64,000 nucleotides of DNA, taken from contig LSRX01000048.1 of assembly GCA_001939145.1 (NCBI GenBank), positions 960,808 to 1,024,807 of the forward strand, given 5' to 3'. This DNA is from Symbiodinium microadriaticum (lineage: Eukaryota > Sar > Dinophyceae > Suessiales > Symbiodiniaceae). The notes under the pieces are model-generated. The model saw nothing but the letters and a program-made list of their open reading frames with translations. It was not told the DNA's origin and did no database searches. Shown here in pieces: positions 1 to 12,437 of the stretch. Position numbers and translations under genes: made by a program. Each line of letters starts with the position of its first letter. Position 1 is the stretch's first letter.

Positions 1-483
1 AAGAATCAGGCGGAAACCGCGTGTGCATCGAATGCCACACAGCCGAACTAATGCGGACAGACACCTTGGCACTGTTGAATGCCCAGTCGATGAACGACTC
101 GTACATGATCTCATTACCATCGTCTCCGACGGCTATATTCAAGATCCTGTGCGGCTTCGTCATTCGGGCCAATACTCTTTCCAAGAGGCACCCTCCCAGT
201 GGTGCTTAACGGGGCTGTGTAGCAGTACAAGCCAAAGCAATGACCGGTCGCACCCCCTCCCACTTACTGCTCTGAACTGTCTGCAAGTCCTATTCGTCCT
301 ATTCAGCACACAGCAGAACGGAACAGTTTTAGGCAAAGTGCATGTGTGCTTGTTGGCCTAGTTCTTTCCCCTGCCCAGCTTCACGTTCTTTGCTACAGGT
401 TCCCTTGCTGTCAGCACATCTGCCGAAAGGAAGCTTGCCGAGGTGATGAGGATCCAACTCCATTTCTCTGCAATGAAAGCACA

Positions 484-620
484 TCATGACCCCCTCAAAC
501 AAGTTGCTTCAGGCGCGCCCCTGAAAGGCAGTGTCCTGTCGATTTCGTCGGGATCGAAGTGCCCCAAATTCTGAATCAAGGATCTGAGGTCCTCCTTGCC
601 CTTAGTTATCATGCTGTAGG
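484..620 (-). CDS. Candidate terminal exon, unknown protein
   Basis: Reading the minus strand from a pyrimidine-rich acceptor ending in CCTCCAG (exon start near 620) gives an open frame to a TGA at 484-486. The peptide is charged and helical, contains ITKGKEDLRSLIQNLGHFD and continues PDEIDRTLPF. This looks like protein rather than noise, although no family is recognised. A possible weak donor inside the last codons means the exon could end earlier. The call rests on composition and one splice-like site only. Confidence 0.35.
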
Positions 621-1040
621 CTGGAGGACCAGGCAGGGCTTTGGGGTCAATCCTGATTCCCGACGGTTGGTTCCGAGCTTCCCTTCCTCACCACTCAAAT
701 CATGGAACTATTGAAACCCACCTATTCGGGTTTCGGTGTTGTCCCCTTGTCCCGTGCCCGACGTCAACGACCCGAATAACAACTTCATATTGGACTCTGC
801 GCCGAATACTTGCAAGATGGATCGCTGGAGCGACGTGCGAGTGTGTGTATGCGTGTCTCGTTCATAGCGAGTCGCAATTGTGCCGGTCTCGTTGTCATCG
901 AAGAGCTGGAACTGCTCCTGTCAGTGGCTCGTTTATGCAGAGACCCGTTCGGTCACTTGTTGCAACAGCAGTTTCATCTTCAAAGGGGCGGCGAGTCTAG
1001 ACTCGTGCGAGACGTTTTGATTTTTGATCTTAGACTATGC

Positions 1041-1427
1041 TCACGGTGAGCGTTTCTTGTCTGGTTCAAGCTGCGCAGACGGCAACAGCCGGCCTTGACA
1101 GCGATGGCACCATGCACCATGTCGACTCCGGCGTACCTCAAGACCAGGATGCGCAATCAGGGAGCAGGCAGCTAAACACAACTGTGCAAAGCGCGTAAGC
1201 TGCTTCGTCGTCAAGGAACGGTTCTGGTTCTGCACCAGCCATAGCTCAACGAGTGCTTTAACATCCCGACCCCACTCCTCCTCTAATGAAAGGCATCGCG
1301 ACACTTGAGCCACAAACCGACGGGATTTTCGGCCTTGCTCCACTGAACACTCGCACAATGAGATCCATGCAAAGTTGCGCGCATCGTTTATGACAGATTG
1401 AGAGCCTACTGCGCGCACTGGATGCAA
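1041..1427 (-). CDS. Candidate coding exon, unknown
   Basis: A 128-codon open minus-strand frame. Its middle part is helical and charged (for example SLEEEWGRDVKALVELWLVQ), which is more protein-like than the other frames here. No domain, clear splice sites or partner exon were recognised, so this may be chance. Confidence 0.25.
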   Translation of the reverse strand: MHPVRAVGSQSVINDARNFAWISLCECSVEQGRKSRRFVAQVSRCLSLEEEWGRDVKALVELWLVQNQNRSLTTKQLTRFAQLCLAACSLIAHPGLEVRRSRHGAWCHRCQGRLLPSAQLEPDKKRSP

Positions 1428-1429
1428 AG

Positions 1430-2310
1430 CTTCAGGATCCTGGTGGATGTATTAGCAGCTAGTCTAGCTGACAAGTTCGTACTCGGACACAAACTTGTCT
1501 GGAATGCCTGTGCCAATGGAAACATACACCCGAAACTTCAGAAGCATTGGAAAAAAATCTGAGGCAAAGGCCGGCAAGAGCTGATCTCGAAGCTCGCGTG
1601 CCTTTTGAGGGGGCTGACTGTTGCTTAGATCTGCATTCTTGGCAAGTCTAGTGTGTCAAACGGAATGGGATGCTCCGGGGGTGTGGTCAACCGAACAAGT
1701 ACTTCTTAGTATAAGCACGAACAGTTCGTTGCTTTCGACTCGCACACAGTTCAGGTTTGCACGAGGTTGCAATCCAAGCAGGCGTTTGCAACGAAGTACG
1801 CAGGGATCGACACCCCCCATGCCAAAACCTCACTTCTGTCCGGTCCCTGGCGTGTCCTCGAGAACCAGCACACCCAAGTGGCGCTGTACTCGGAACTTGT
1901 TCAGCTCCTCCTGGAAATGTGGGGTTCATAATATGTCATTTAATATGTTCGTGCAGGTTTTGGGATTTGTACTTTGTAACTTCCGTAAACTCGTGGGCGT
2001 CTGCTTCGGAAAATACAAGACCAGGACAATCAAACACAACTTATGCACACCTTTCTCTTCAAAACCCAAAGCCCTTAATTAACCCTACAGCTTGATTGTA
2101 ACCCGGACCGCCTATTTCGCATTCGAGAGTACTGCTACTCAGCCACCCTGCCTACCCGGCCTACCCCCTGTTGCATACAGAGCTAGACTTCACCAGGCTT
2201 TGTCATGGCCTGGAACCGGCCCATCAGCTCGACCTCCATGCAAAAGCTCGCATGTTGAGCTCGGGAGCTTTGATTTGAAGGTGCATTGTTCCGGGCATCG
2301 AGTCTATGAT
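1430..2310. other. No supported feature
   Basis: Several overlapping open frames occur on both strands, none with convincing composition or splice sites. I see no gene here. Confidence 0.4.
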
Positions 2311-2317
2311 AAAGTAC

Positions 2318-2493
2318 ATATGCATATATATATATATATATACACGTACATACATACACATACATATATATATATATATAAACATGCATATCTATATGTA
2401 TGTATACATATATATATATACATGCATGTGTATGTGTTATATATTACATATGTTATGTAAACTATTACGCTCTCACAACTCGGGACGAACTAT

Positions 2494-2556
<63 letters not shown>

Positions 2557-2571
2557 TATAAACATATATAC

Positions 2572-2605
<34 letters not shown>

Positions 2606-2610
2606 CCTTG
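2318..2610. repeat. TA/CATA microsatellite tracts
   Basis: Two blocks of (TA)n mixed with ACATA units (about 2318-2460 and 2500-2610) are separated by about 40 bp of unique sequence. Unlike the lattice at 56.5-61.5 kb, the TA runs vary in length and grade into CATA and GTATG units, as slippage-grown microsatellites do. Open frames across it encode only Ile-Tyr repeats and are not genes. Confidence 0.9.
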
Positions 2611-4461
2611 TATAAGTATACGTAGACATTTCAACGGGTATTCGTCCTTGGACACGGAGTTTCAAAACTTGGCGGGCTGAGGATGTGGACACAGCCGGGA
2701 CCAGGCTAAGTGACCACCAGCTTGCTCATCTGTAACCCATCTAGCAGAACTTCACCTTACCCACTGCACACAAGCCACTCCATTCCGGTGCCTAAAAAGA
2801 GCCCGCATCACGCTATTCCGGCAAGGGACTCGTGGACAACTACTGAAGACTGGTTTGCCTGCACTGGCCCAGGGAGCATTCCAAGCTGGCCTAAGATATC
2901 TTAACCATGTTCCGCCAGTCTCCAAAAGTTCACGTGCAGTTTACCCTGAGGAAGCCTGCTCCGACAAGGACTCGAAGGTGTGAGGCTGCTCGCTGAAGCT
3001 TGCCTTTCAAGCATCATAGAATTGCCTCACGAAAGCAGTTGCAACACAGTGAAGCTCCATGGACACCTTGTCCCAGTCCCGCTGGTAGGCGTAGATTCGC
3101 CTGTACGGCTCATACCTCGCAGCTGCCATTAAGTGCACACGTCACAGAGTACAAGGCCCCGACTCGAACTCCTTGTGGCGGACGGGTCTCGGTACCAGCC
3201 CTTCCTTACCTGCTTCGAAAGGCATTCATTACTCCAGCGATTCCAGCCTCCATCCATCCATAAATCCGGAGCTTAGGAAACCTAATCGCCCCAATCCTCT
3301 GGATCGGATTCACAAAAAGTTTCGATTATGTGATTTGGAACTAGCATGATTGGGCCAACCCGATCTGATCGATTCATCCAACCGTCAGCACAAGCCCGTC
3401 TTCCCGACGACCAAGGCATCGTGCATGTCCATGTGACAGTTTACGACAAAGAACGATTGAGGCCGTTGCGTTTCGACAGCGAGATGCTGTGCCTGCTGCC
3501 GGCGAAGTGAGTTCAGCTCTCTCAGATGTTTCTGTTGAGTCAAGCCCAAACCCGCCCCGCCGATGGCACATGGGGGGCTCCCTCCCCCATCGTTCCCTCA
3601 GCCTCTCTCACTCGAGCTCCCTTCTAGAGGGGGACGACACGATGGCTGCCTTTTCCTTCTCTCCCACACTTTATCATTTTGGCAACCAGTCCTGGTTTTC
3701 GCCGCTCTTCCTCGCCTGTCGTTGTGCTGGCTGCACGTGTCATCATGTGTCGACTGTACTACTTACCGTGGAGATTCGTGAGGAAAGGTGCTGCCTGCAA
3801 TCTAAGGAGCACCAGAAGATCATCTTGGCATACGAGCACGAGGCTACCCCCCTACCTATTCCTGAAGCATAAAGTTACAAAGCCTCCTGTGTGCTACGAT
3901 GGGCTGACTTTGCTGGAAACAAGGACGGCATAAATAAAATCAAAGTGCTCGCGCTCTTCTTCCGCTCAGACAAAATTTGGGGGGTCAGCTCCCACCAGCC
4001 GTGCACACAGCTGTGCATTGATCTTTGGCTCCGATTACAGTCTCGCTCTCTCTGTGTCTCTCGTTTTTTGGCCGGGCCAAAGGAGGGGAAGAACTCCCTG
4101 AACATGTGCTTTAACTCGAGTGGGTTCGCTCGCTCTCGTTCTTCTTCTCTCAGGCTTAAGGGGCGCGTCAAGCCTCCCGGGCATTCAAGCCGTTGTTTCG
4201 GAGCTGTTAGGAGGGTTTGAAGATTACAACAACTGCAGTAGTTGCTCTCTCTCTCCCTACCAGGCTTGGGGTTCGGGGCAGGTCAAGCTCCTCCCCCCGC
4301 ACGCGCACGCCCACCTGCATGTCCTGGCAGGCTTTGAGGGATCTCGCTGGGGGTTTTTCCCCCACGAGCTTGGCTGTACAGCCTCTGAGTCGGCTTTGTC
4401 GGCACCCCCTTATGCAAACACAGCAAATCGGAAAGGAACTTACCACGAAGCATGACCCCTG

Positions 4462-4492
<31 letters not shown>

Positions 4493-5882
4493 TTTGGTGT
4501 CTCTGACCGACCGTCTCACTCACTGACTGACTCACAACACTGACGCGCTTTTGTTGCCTCCCTCACTACGTCCCTCGCACAAACACTCACCCATATACCC
4601 ACTGCAGGCAAGACTATCTGCTCGTTGAGACGCACATCCACTCTGGGCTTGGTTGATGTAGCTAGCATCCTGTCATCAGAAGCTTCTATCCGCGACCCGA
4701 ACTCCCTAATCGCCCTAAACGCATGTCATATCAAACTCCAGGACTCCTTGCCTCCTGCACTTGCTGCAGCAGTTTCCTTGTCTGGAGAGGCTGGGAAGAT
4801 TCAGAATCAAAGCCCACTCCGCAGCTGCACAGCGGTTGTTTGCAAGATTTCGACATTCTAAGCAGAGCCCACGATTTGGCTACAAGCCGTTGCTCCAAGA
4901 TTTCGGATCTTCACGCGTCTGCCAGACAAGGACCGTCGTGAGATGTCCGTAGCACGAGCAACACTGCGAGAGCATTCAGCAACACTGAAAACTCATTCAA
5001 GACTATAAGTATCACTGGACAACGAACCTAACCACAGCCCAGCCTAAACGCTACACCCACTACAACAAGGGTCAATAAATAACAGCGCTGTCGTAAACAC
5101 CATATGACTATATGTCATGGAAACTCGAACATAAGAGCTGCACCACGGATCAAGAGACCTAAGATGACTACAACAAAACAGCTACACGGTACGGAGATCC
5201 CCTAAATAGCCCACTACGACTTTGCAGACTGTGGAGATCAAGAGTCCCCTTCGTGGACCGCAAGTGGTCGGACCAGCTCCTGCAGCCGTCTGCTGCTTAT
5301 GGCTATGACGATGACCGGCAACAAACAAATCGGTCGGTAAACCCGATCGAATCTATCCATCCATCCGTGCATCCATCCATCTATCTGTCTGTCTTGCAAA
5401 TATGCACGGGTGATCCTCACCATCACCATCATCACCACCATCATCATTATCACTGCATTACTGCCATGAGCACTGTGTTCGGCAATAAGCATGACAGTAA
5501 GGAAATTACTTGTACAGTGTGGTATGCTACAGTGACCTGCGCCACATTCTATTAGATTCTGTGCGTTGATGCCGTGCCCGACATCCAATGATGCCTCGGT
5601 GTCTTGCAGGCATAAGGATGATGGCTGACAACCACGAAAGGCGGATTAGGATGGGCTAGGCATCTGTCCTCAACACCAAGCCAAGCCAAAACAATCCCCA
5701 ATGGGGCTGATGGCCAGGGGTTGGGGCGCTCTTGCCTGGACCAAAGCAAGGCATCCTGGAGATGCAATGTGACTCATAACAACGATTATCTTACACTAGT
5801 AACGAGCAGAAAGCACGAGTTCTGATAGCACATCGTGGCAAACACAAGTCAGCAGGGAGCTTAGAGGGGGCTGAGGGGGCCC
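2611..5882. other. Long stretch without a supported gene
   Basis: It holds a (CT)n tract (4460-4492) and a short ATCC/ATCT tetranucleotide run near 5354-5395 followed by CATCAC/CATCAT repeats (about 5415-5450). Many short open frames overlap on both strands, but none showed convincing protein character together with splice sites. Exons may have been missed. Confidence 0.4.
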
Positions 5883-6598
5883 TCAACCCATCAACCGCTT
5901 TAAATCTTCAAAACCTACGAAGGAACCGAAAGGTATGAATTGGTCCTGGAGTTCTGCAGCACTTCGCTGACGGCCCAGGCTGAAGCACAAGGCGCGTGGC
6001 TCAGAAGACATGAAGCCTTCAGGAGTCCAGCAGAAGCTCAGGCATTCGGCATGTTGTCTATATAGGGAGGGAGACCGAGAAAGAACCACTGCATTTGCAA
6101 GGCACACTGCGACCAACATTTCTGGAGAAAAAGGCAGAGGGTTACATGCCGCAGTCCCATCAGCTGGCGCACCGTGCTGATGGCGGGGACGGCATCAGCA
6201 ACGCCTGGTCGGAGAGAACAAACCATATGTGTGGAGACTAGCAAACAAGGAGTCTCTTCGATACTCAGGCCACTGCCCGTCATCTGCTCGTATAGCATGT
6301 TGAAGACCTCTGAGATGGCTGTAACATGTGAGCAGATGCGAAAACGATTGGCTTAAGACTTCTAGCTCCAGCCCAAGCATTGAGCCAGCCAGCTTGCCAA
6401 GGGCGACGACAGCTGGACGAATGCCACTCACAAAGCGTGGTACACCTCGCTGCTGTAAAACAGAATCGCCGATAAAGCATGACAGCCTTGACAAAGGTTT
6501 CGCCGGAGGGCTCCAGGACAACCTGGCTTGCAAAGCTCAGCAAGGCAGCCCGGCACAAGACAACCATGAAGGAGCGCTGAACGTATGAACTGCGTCGT
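5883..6598 (-). CDS. Three-exon gene end, unknown membrane-associated protein
   Basis: Three minus-strand exons join with matching phases: 6432-6598 (acceptor CACCTGCAG, donor GTGAGT), 6118-6318 (acceptor TGTTACAG) and the terminal 5883-6016 (acceptor CTCCTGAAG), with stop TGA at 5883-5885. The first exon encodes a hydrophobic stretch (FMVVLCRAALLSFASQVVLE), the second starts ISEVFNMLYEQMTG, and the last ends FVGFEDLKRLMG. Exon lengths (167, 201, 134 bp) fit 1/1, 2/1 and 2/0 phases, which is the strongest support. The donor of the middle exon (GTTGGT) is less certain. No family was recognised. The gene continues upstream, possibly through a protein-like frame at about 6730-6850, and its start was not found. 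Confidence 0.6.
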
Positions 6599-9150
6599 CT
6601 GCAGGTGTTCGGAGCAATGATCGCTACAATATTGGTCTTGGGCACGAACCGTTTGTCTCCTACAACTCCATGTGGATTCCTGGCGGCCCTGGCGTCTCCG
6701 TTCCATCTCGGCCATTCCCAAGCCCTGTCATAATGGACACAGCGGCCGGAGTTGAGTTGAAGAGGTGTACACTAACGGCGCATTGTATAAGCTGGTAACA
6801 GCTGGTAAGAGTATTTGCCACATCAGGTCTGCCGGCTTGCCTTTCCAGCACCGGGTCAAGGTATGCTGGCTTGCCTTTTCTGCAGGTGCTGCTGGTAGTG
6901 CTTTTTGCATCAAGTTGTGCATTGATGTTGTTTCTGCCTTTGGCGTTTGCATGGATGTGTGTTGCGAGAGGCAAGCAACATGAGAAAAAACATGCAGAGC
7001 AAACGCCGGATGCAACAATCACCATGCAAGTTTCCTTGGGAAAAAGCAGACAAACTCCTTCCTCCACGCCGGCCCCTGCCCCGGCCCTGGCCGGTCCGTG
7101 CCGCGCCCCGCATGCCAACAAAAAGTGCAAGACGGGAAATAACGGGAACACGGAACCAACGCGAAATGCAGAAACAACGCAACCCCCGGAAGGCAAAACA
7201 TATGGAACAAACCGAAACGCAAAGAACATGCAAGCGCCCAAAAATGCAAACCTGGATCATCAAAACAGATGCAAGTGCAACACAATGCAAACCCGGAACA
7301 GACAAAAACCGGCACAAACCCCGGAACAAACATGAACGCACAACGTACGCAACACATAATTCTCAAAACCTACCCCAGTCTGTGGGCCCAAAGACTTTCA
7401 TGAGTATAAACCTCGAACCTCGCCGGCTTTGGTCCCGAGGCGAGCCGCTATAGCAAACCTTGGCTTGGCTCTGGGAAATCATCATCGGCTGCGCCGTCGT
7501 CTGACGAGGAAAGGAAGCGGAAGGCCAGCCCTGAGTAATAGTATAATCGAATAGAAGTAACAGCAGTAGAAGTGGCACATCAGTGTCTGAGAGCGATGGC
7601 ATCTTCCGCTTGTTGTCCGTGGAGCCTCCTTCCTTAGCCACGGCGGCACTTGACAGGTTCTTCCTGCCAATGCGTGTTCTACCTTTTTTGTTGTCAGCAT
7701 TGCAGATGCCGCTGGTCCGCTGTTACCCTAACTCAACTTGCAGCAGTAGCATTTGTAGCTTTGCCAGCATTCAGTAGCAGAAGCAATTGGTAATGAAACC
7801 GTTGGCCCTTGACTACCAGGGCATGTGGCAGCAAAGCACTGGGCCACCTTCCAACTGTCAAATTCGAGGTCCCTTCGTGGCCCTTCATGTTCATGTTCCC
7901 TATCATCAGCAAGTCTCCGCGACAGTCTGCAAGCCTACCGTAGCCTGCAACTTTGAAGCAGCCAACGGCGACGCCTGTGACTATTTCGCTGGGAACCTCT
8001 CTGTCATCGGATGCAGTCTGGTGTGCAAAGCTCAGGCAGGTACCACTCGATTCCGCAACTCCTGCAATGTTCATCTATCACCAAGATCGGGCATAGCTGT
8101 GGCAGCTCGGGCATGGACTCCTGAAATCTGAATCCATCAGTTAGTGCGTCTCGTGCCTTTGGGGTTGGCTCACCCTGGGACGCAGCTCTGTTGATGGCAT
8201 GTAATGGGTACAGTATTTCGTTTCTTCCACGCTCTTCAGAGTCACATATGTATGTATACAGTATGTATGTGTGCAAATATATAAATAAACTCATACCCAA
8301 CGCCTTGACCTCATCTTCAAACTGTTTTCAACTCAAGGAATTCACAGTGTAACATGGCTTCCTGCCCTAGACGTGGAGAACAGACTTACCTGAGTAAGTG
8401 TTCTTCCATCCGTCGATTCCAGTGACTGGTGCCATCCGGAAACGAGGTGCTTCGATTCCCAATGCCACCGCATCCACAGAAGAAGGACCGCAACAAGTGC
8501 AGGGGTACACTGAAGAAGGGCTTGATTTCCGATTGTTGACGGACAGGAAAATGCAGCTGGCTACAGCACCGTAACCTACCGTATGGAAGCGAGAAGAGGA
8601 CTGTATAGTAAGTAAGAAGTCCTCAGTTTTCAGAGTTGACGCGCGCAGTCACATTTTCCTCACCCTTGTTCTCCGCCATCACAGCTCTTATGGTCGCAGC
8701 CGCAGCTGCAACCGCCACACAACTTTTGCGCACTGCTGATTTTTGTTGCAATCACAGTAGCGCGGCCTGTGGCGCACATTTGTGGTGCCGATTGAGCACA
8801 AGGCCACAAAGGCTGCTGCTGTCTCCGGAGCTCAATCTTTGGCATCCGAAAACAGATTTCCCGACCGGTTGAAATCGACCCTAAGCAGGGGTTGTTCCAA
8901 ACATTACTCGAGACATCCTCTCACGAAAAGCTTCATTTCGAACCGACGCTTCGGAACAACCCGCAAGTTGTGATGGGATGCGGTCTCGAACCACAGGTTA
9001 TGATCACATTACATGATTATGCATTGCAACGAAAAGATCCTGTTCACTGCTGCTGGCAACTGTTATCCACACTGGTTTCCAGCGACAGTTTCAACAGATT
9101 GAACCAGTTGTTACCATTCTCTGGAGACTTGAAAAACGCTCTGGAAGAAA
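6599..9150. other. Region with weak candidate exons only
   Basis: Protein-like minus-strand frames are seen near 6730-6850, 7770-8050 and 8004-8240 (the last contains ESMPELPQLCPILVIDEHC), but without a consistent splice chain. About 6950-7370 is rich in CCGGAACAAAC-like words and is open in several frames on both strands, which suggests low complexity rather than coding. A plus-strand frame at 8892-9160 is equally ambiguous. Confidence 0.3.
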
Positions 9151-9159
9151 ACCGGTACG

Positions 9160-9164
9160 TACTA

Positions 9165-9211
<47 letters not shown>

Positions 9212-9342
9212 CACTACCACTACCACTACCACTACCACTACCACTACCACTACCACTACCACGACGACCACCACCACCACCACGACGACTACGACGACTG
9301 CGACTACGACTACGACTACCACTACAACTACTACAGTACCAC
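9160..9342. repeat. ACT / CACTAC trinucleotide array
   Basis: About 180 bp of (ACT)n grades into (CACTAC)n and ACG units. It reads as polythreonine on the plus strand and polyvaline on the minus strand. Such homopolymer frames recur around every trinucleotide array in the window and are not evidence of coding. Confidence 0.9.
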
Positions 9343-9690
9343 CCCTACTAGCAGTCTCATAGTCATGGTCATCGCAATGCTGCGCCTACTTGGCGAGCTA
9401 CGCCGCCTGGGTTCGACTCCTGCCTCGTGGGCCCGGGAAGAACTTGGCGCCTAAGGCGTCGCAACTGGAGCGCAGCCAGTTCTCTTTTGCAGTTTTCGAC
9501 TTTCACAGGGACCCAGAGGTTCGAACTTCCCTTGTGAAGTTTGCTGACTGTAGCTTCAGGATGCTTCAGGTGGTCTTATTAAGCGACGATGAATACAGCA
9601 TACGCCTTGGAATCCCGAATCGAGTGTCACATTGTAAAAGCCTTTGTGTCCAGGCACAACGTTTAAGCGGTTGCAGGCGATCGTCGCACG

Positions 9691-9704
9691 CTCTCTCTCT
9701 CTCC

Positions 9705-9741
<37 letters not shown>
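9691..9741. repeat. (CT)n microsatellite
   Basis: About 50 bp of nearly pure CT. Between 9342 and 10150 no supported gene was seen on either strand. Confidence 0.8.
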
Positions 9742-9744
<3 letters not shown>

Positions 9745-10151
9745 TGCTGCTAAGCCGGACTCAGCTGACGGTGACGACGATGACGATAACGCTAATTAAT
9801 GATGATGATAGTTACTAGAAGATGAACTAAGTATACCAAAGGTATGGCAAGTGGCTCAAAATAAACTGCAGAAAAAATTCTCGCCAGAAAGCAAGCTTGC
9901 ACTCTTTGCTCCAATGCTGCGTTGCAGCAACAGGCTGGCTCCAGTAACTGTTACCTTCCCTGGCAATAAGTTGACACACTGCTTCATGTGTCCACAGCTT
10001 CTGCTAAAATCCCAACTTGATGCATGCTCAAGTCAGCAGAAACTCGACATACTAAACTCGCTCTACACCAACCACGAAGTGGCAATGCTTCCAAGATTTC
10101 ATGGAAGCTTTGGCAACCGCAGACTGGTCTTGCTGCTGGTATTCAGGTCAC

Positions 10152-10275
10152 CTGGAAGGATGGCAGCTGTTCAACTCATGATAAGTAGAATCTTGCGTTG
10201 AAAGGCAGTATGACTGCACAAGCCTGCCTTTGAGGTCAAGGAAGAGGCTCACAAAGGTGTCTTGATCGATAAGGC
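10152..10275 (-). CDS. Exon, EF-hand-like second half
   Basis: Minus-strand exon bounded by acceptor ATCAAG (start 10275, phase 2) and donor CAG/GTGACC (end 10152). The frame is fully open for 40 codons. It begins LIDQDTFVSLFLDLKGRLVQ, which resembles the exiting helix of an EF-hand (small, acidic, then hydrophobic-helical). It lies downstream, in the transcription direction, of the EF-hand exons at 11-13.5 kb and is probably part of the same gene, though the linking phase was not established. Confidence 0.5.
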
Positions 10276-10479
10276 CTTGATTGTGTGGCAGAACATGGCA
10301 TTAACTATTGTCGCAGAATTCCGCCCAACTTCCGTGTGATTCCACAGAGACATGTCGCCGGTTCGGAGAAAGCCTGTCCCTGCGACCCGCCTTTAGAACT
10401 TATCCGAAGCAAGTGATGGGAAGAAACCTCCCCGGCCCTGGATCGCACGCTGATGCGCTGCCGACTGTATGTGCTGTAT

Positions 10480-10518
10480 ACTGTCTCTCTCTCCCTCTCT
10501 CTATATATGTATATGTAT

Positions 10519-10551
<33 letters not shown>

Positions 10552-11119
10552 CACAGACAAATGTGTGTACATGCACATATAAATAAGTCCAGATGTGCAT
10601 ACACACCCTGAACGTAACAGGGTATATTGCATCAGCCATCTTTATTTGTTATATATGGTCTAGGCTAGGTGTATGTGTAAATATAGATGTATGTATATAC
10701 AAATATATGTACACACTACCTCCCTCTCTCTATAACATAAATATATATATATATATATATACACACACATGCAGATAAATAGGTAGATAGATGAATAGAT
10801 GGATAGATCTGCTATGTGGACTCTCTGTAGTATACACGACGTATGTATCTACTAGATATGATCGGTAGAAAATGCACTGATTGAACCCCCTTTTCTATGC
10901 TCATTAATTCCTAGGTATCTGTGTGTATATGTATGTGTATATAAACACACGCACACACACAAACACACACATATATATATATATATTCATATGAATATTA
11001 ATATTGTTATTGATACTAATATCAATATATCAATATTAGTATTAGTATTACTGTTAATCTTGATGCTAATACTAATATACATATATATATATATGTATAT
11101 TAGTATTAGTATTAGTATC

Positions 11120-11150
<31 letters not shown>

Positions 11151-11175
11151 ATATATATATATATACATGCACATG
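10480..11175. repeat. Cluster of TA, CA, GTATAT and TATTAG microsatellites
   Basis: Several tracts: CT then CACATA (10480-10580), TA (10740-10760), GATA-type (10775-10810), CA/TA (10925-10986), and an unusual TATTAG-rich block (10990-11120) that contains a 44-bp perfect palindrome at 11066-11109. No coding content is supported in this stretch. Confidence 0.85.
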
Positions 11176-11179
11176 GTAC

Positions 11180-11298
11180 AGAGTATTATATGAACTGCCC
11201 CGCGAAAGTGCGCAAGTCGGCAAGCGGCCCAAGCCTCCGAAATCGCTCGGCGTCAGGGCTTCAAACAGCACATCGGCCGCTTCGACCGGGAGGCCCAT
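11180..11298 (-). CDS. Exon completing an EF-hand loop
   Basis: The acceptor CCCTAGGAAG gives a phase-0 start at 11298. The peptide begins MGLPVEAADVLFEALTPSDF and continues GGLGRLPTCALS. Joined in phase to the exon ending at 11889 (DLDLDKDGK), it would put Met at loop position 8 and a helix after it, as in an EF-hand, although the acidic residue expected at loop position 12 is displaced by one. The 3' boundary is unclear because the frame runs into a TA microsatellite with several GT sites. Confidence 0.5.
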
Positions 11299-11299
11299 C

Positions 11300-11370
11300 T
11301 TCCTAGGGGTGTGTGTGTGTGTGTATGTATGTGTATATATAAATGTATATACATACATATATATATATAT
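11300..11370. repeat. (GT)n and TA microsatellite
   Basis: A GT run followed by ATAC/TA units lies in the intron between the two EF-hand exons. Confidence 0.8.
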
Positions 11371-11888
11371 ATATGTGATATATGCTTCGGGACTCCGTGG
11401 ATTTGCCGGGGACACAACTGCCTGACTTGCAGCAGAGGAGATAAGCACAAAAATCACACGGGTCTCGCCTGTTGGCACCCCACAGCAACAAAGCCTAAGG
11501 GTTTGGACTCTCGCGACTCCGACACTCCAGGTGAGGCTGTTCAGATGTGTGCTGCGACAGTGTGGGATGTCGAGCCTCGCATTCGAACACTGCAGGAAGG
11601 GATCCAGGCACAAGCGTCCACTCATACTACAGTGACATGCAGGGGTATAACCTTTTTATTCACCGAGCTCTATCCAAACAGCCGGGAGCCATGCCCGGAA
11701 AGAAAGATAGGCTTGGCAAAGACTGGGGCACAGGTCAAGACGAACTGGGCTTCTGTCGGAAGGGCTGGGAACTGCCATACTGCGATCCAGGTGCTTAACG
11801 AAGAACTGCAACTCTTTCCTTGGTGCTGGGGAAGGTTTTCCGCCCAGAAACATTCACAGTCTCGGTGCAGTCCAGGTGGCCTACTTAC

Positions 11889-12058
11889 CTTTCCATCCTT
11901 GTCCAAGTCAAGGTCGCCTAGGCACAGCGGGCATTCTGGCAGGCGGATTTCACAGCACCACAAATCCCTGACGACGCGCAGTCCTAGGACTGACCAGAAT
12001 CCACGGATGTGTGCAGCCAAGTCGCGAAAAGCTTGCCGAGCATTCCTTGACTGTCGCT
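11889..12058 (-). CDS. Exon with EF-hand loop, first half
   Basis: The exon ends at a strong donor (AAG/GTAAGT) at 11889, directly after LGDLDLDKDGK. The D-x-D-x-D-G start of this segment is the calcium-coordinating half of an EF-hand loop. The upstream part (FRDLAAHIRGFWSVLGLRVV) is a plausible helix. The 5' boundary is assigned near a GTGCAG acceptor about 12058 and is uncertain. The intron falls in phase 0 right after Gly-Lys of the loop, the same place as in the exon ending at 13359. Confidence 0.6.
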
Positions 12059-12197
12059 GCTGCACGTCGCCGGCTAATTAAGACAAACGACTTCTTGAAA
12101 ACCGCAGCCTAGCTGCGCATATTTTGTCAGCATGCGGTGCCCCATGGCATTCACGACAGTTGCGGCCTGCATCGACCTGGCTCGAAGGCTGGGAGGT

Positions 12198-12392
12198 TCA
12201 AGAGATCAAGAGAGTAGATTTCTTTGGCGGTTTCCTATCCGGTCCAGTGGCAGTATAGGATGATACCAAGTTGGAGATTCCATTTTTCAACTCCCGAAGG
12301 ATCGGTTTGGGATTTGGGAGTATAGGTGGTATGCCGACGGCTTCTCGCGCCACCATTGTCTTGAGGGAATGAAGGCTAGCCTTTGAGATCAT
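12198..12392 (-). CDS. Candidate exon, unknown
   Basis: A minus-strand frame of 64 codons with basic, proline-containing sequence (for example LPNPKPILRELKNGISNLV). It lies between well supported exons of the EF-hand gene but has no clear splice sites. It could be intronic. Confidence 0.25.
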   Translation of the reverse strand: MISKASLHSLKTMVAREAVGIPPILPNPKPILRELKNGISNLVSSYTATGPDRKPPKKSTLLIS

Positions 12393-12437
12393 TCAGCGAT
12401 GTTACTTCCGACGAAAGTGACGGTTACTCCATCTTAC

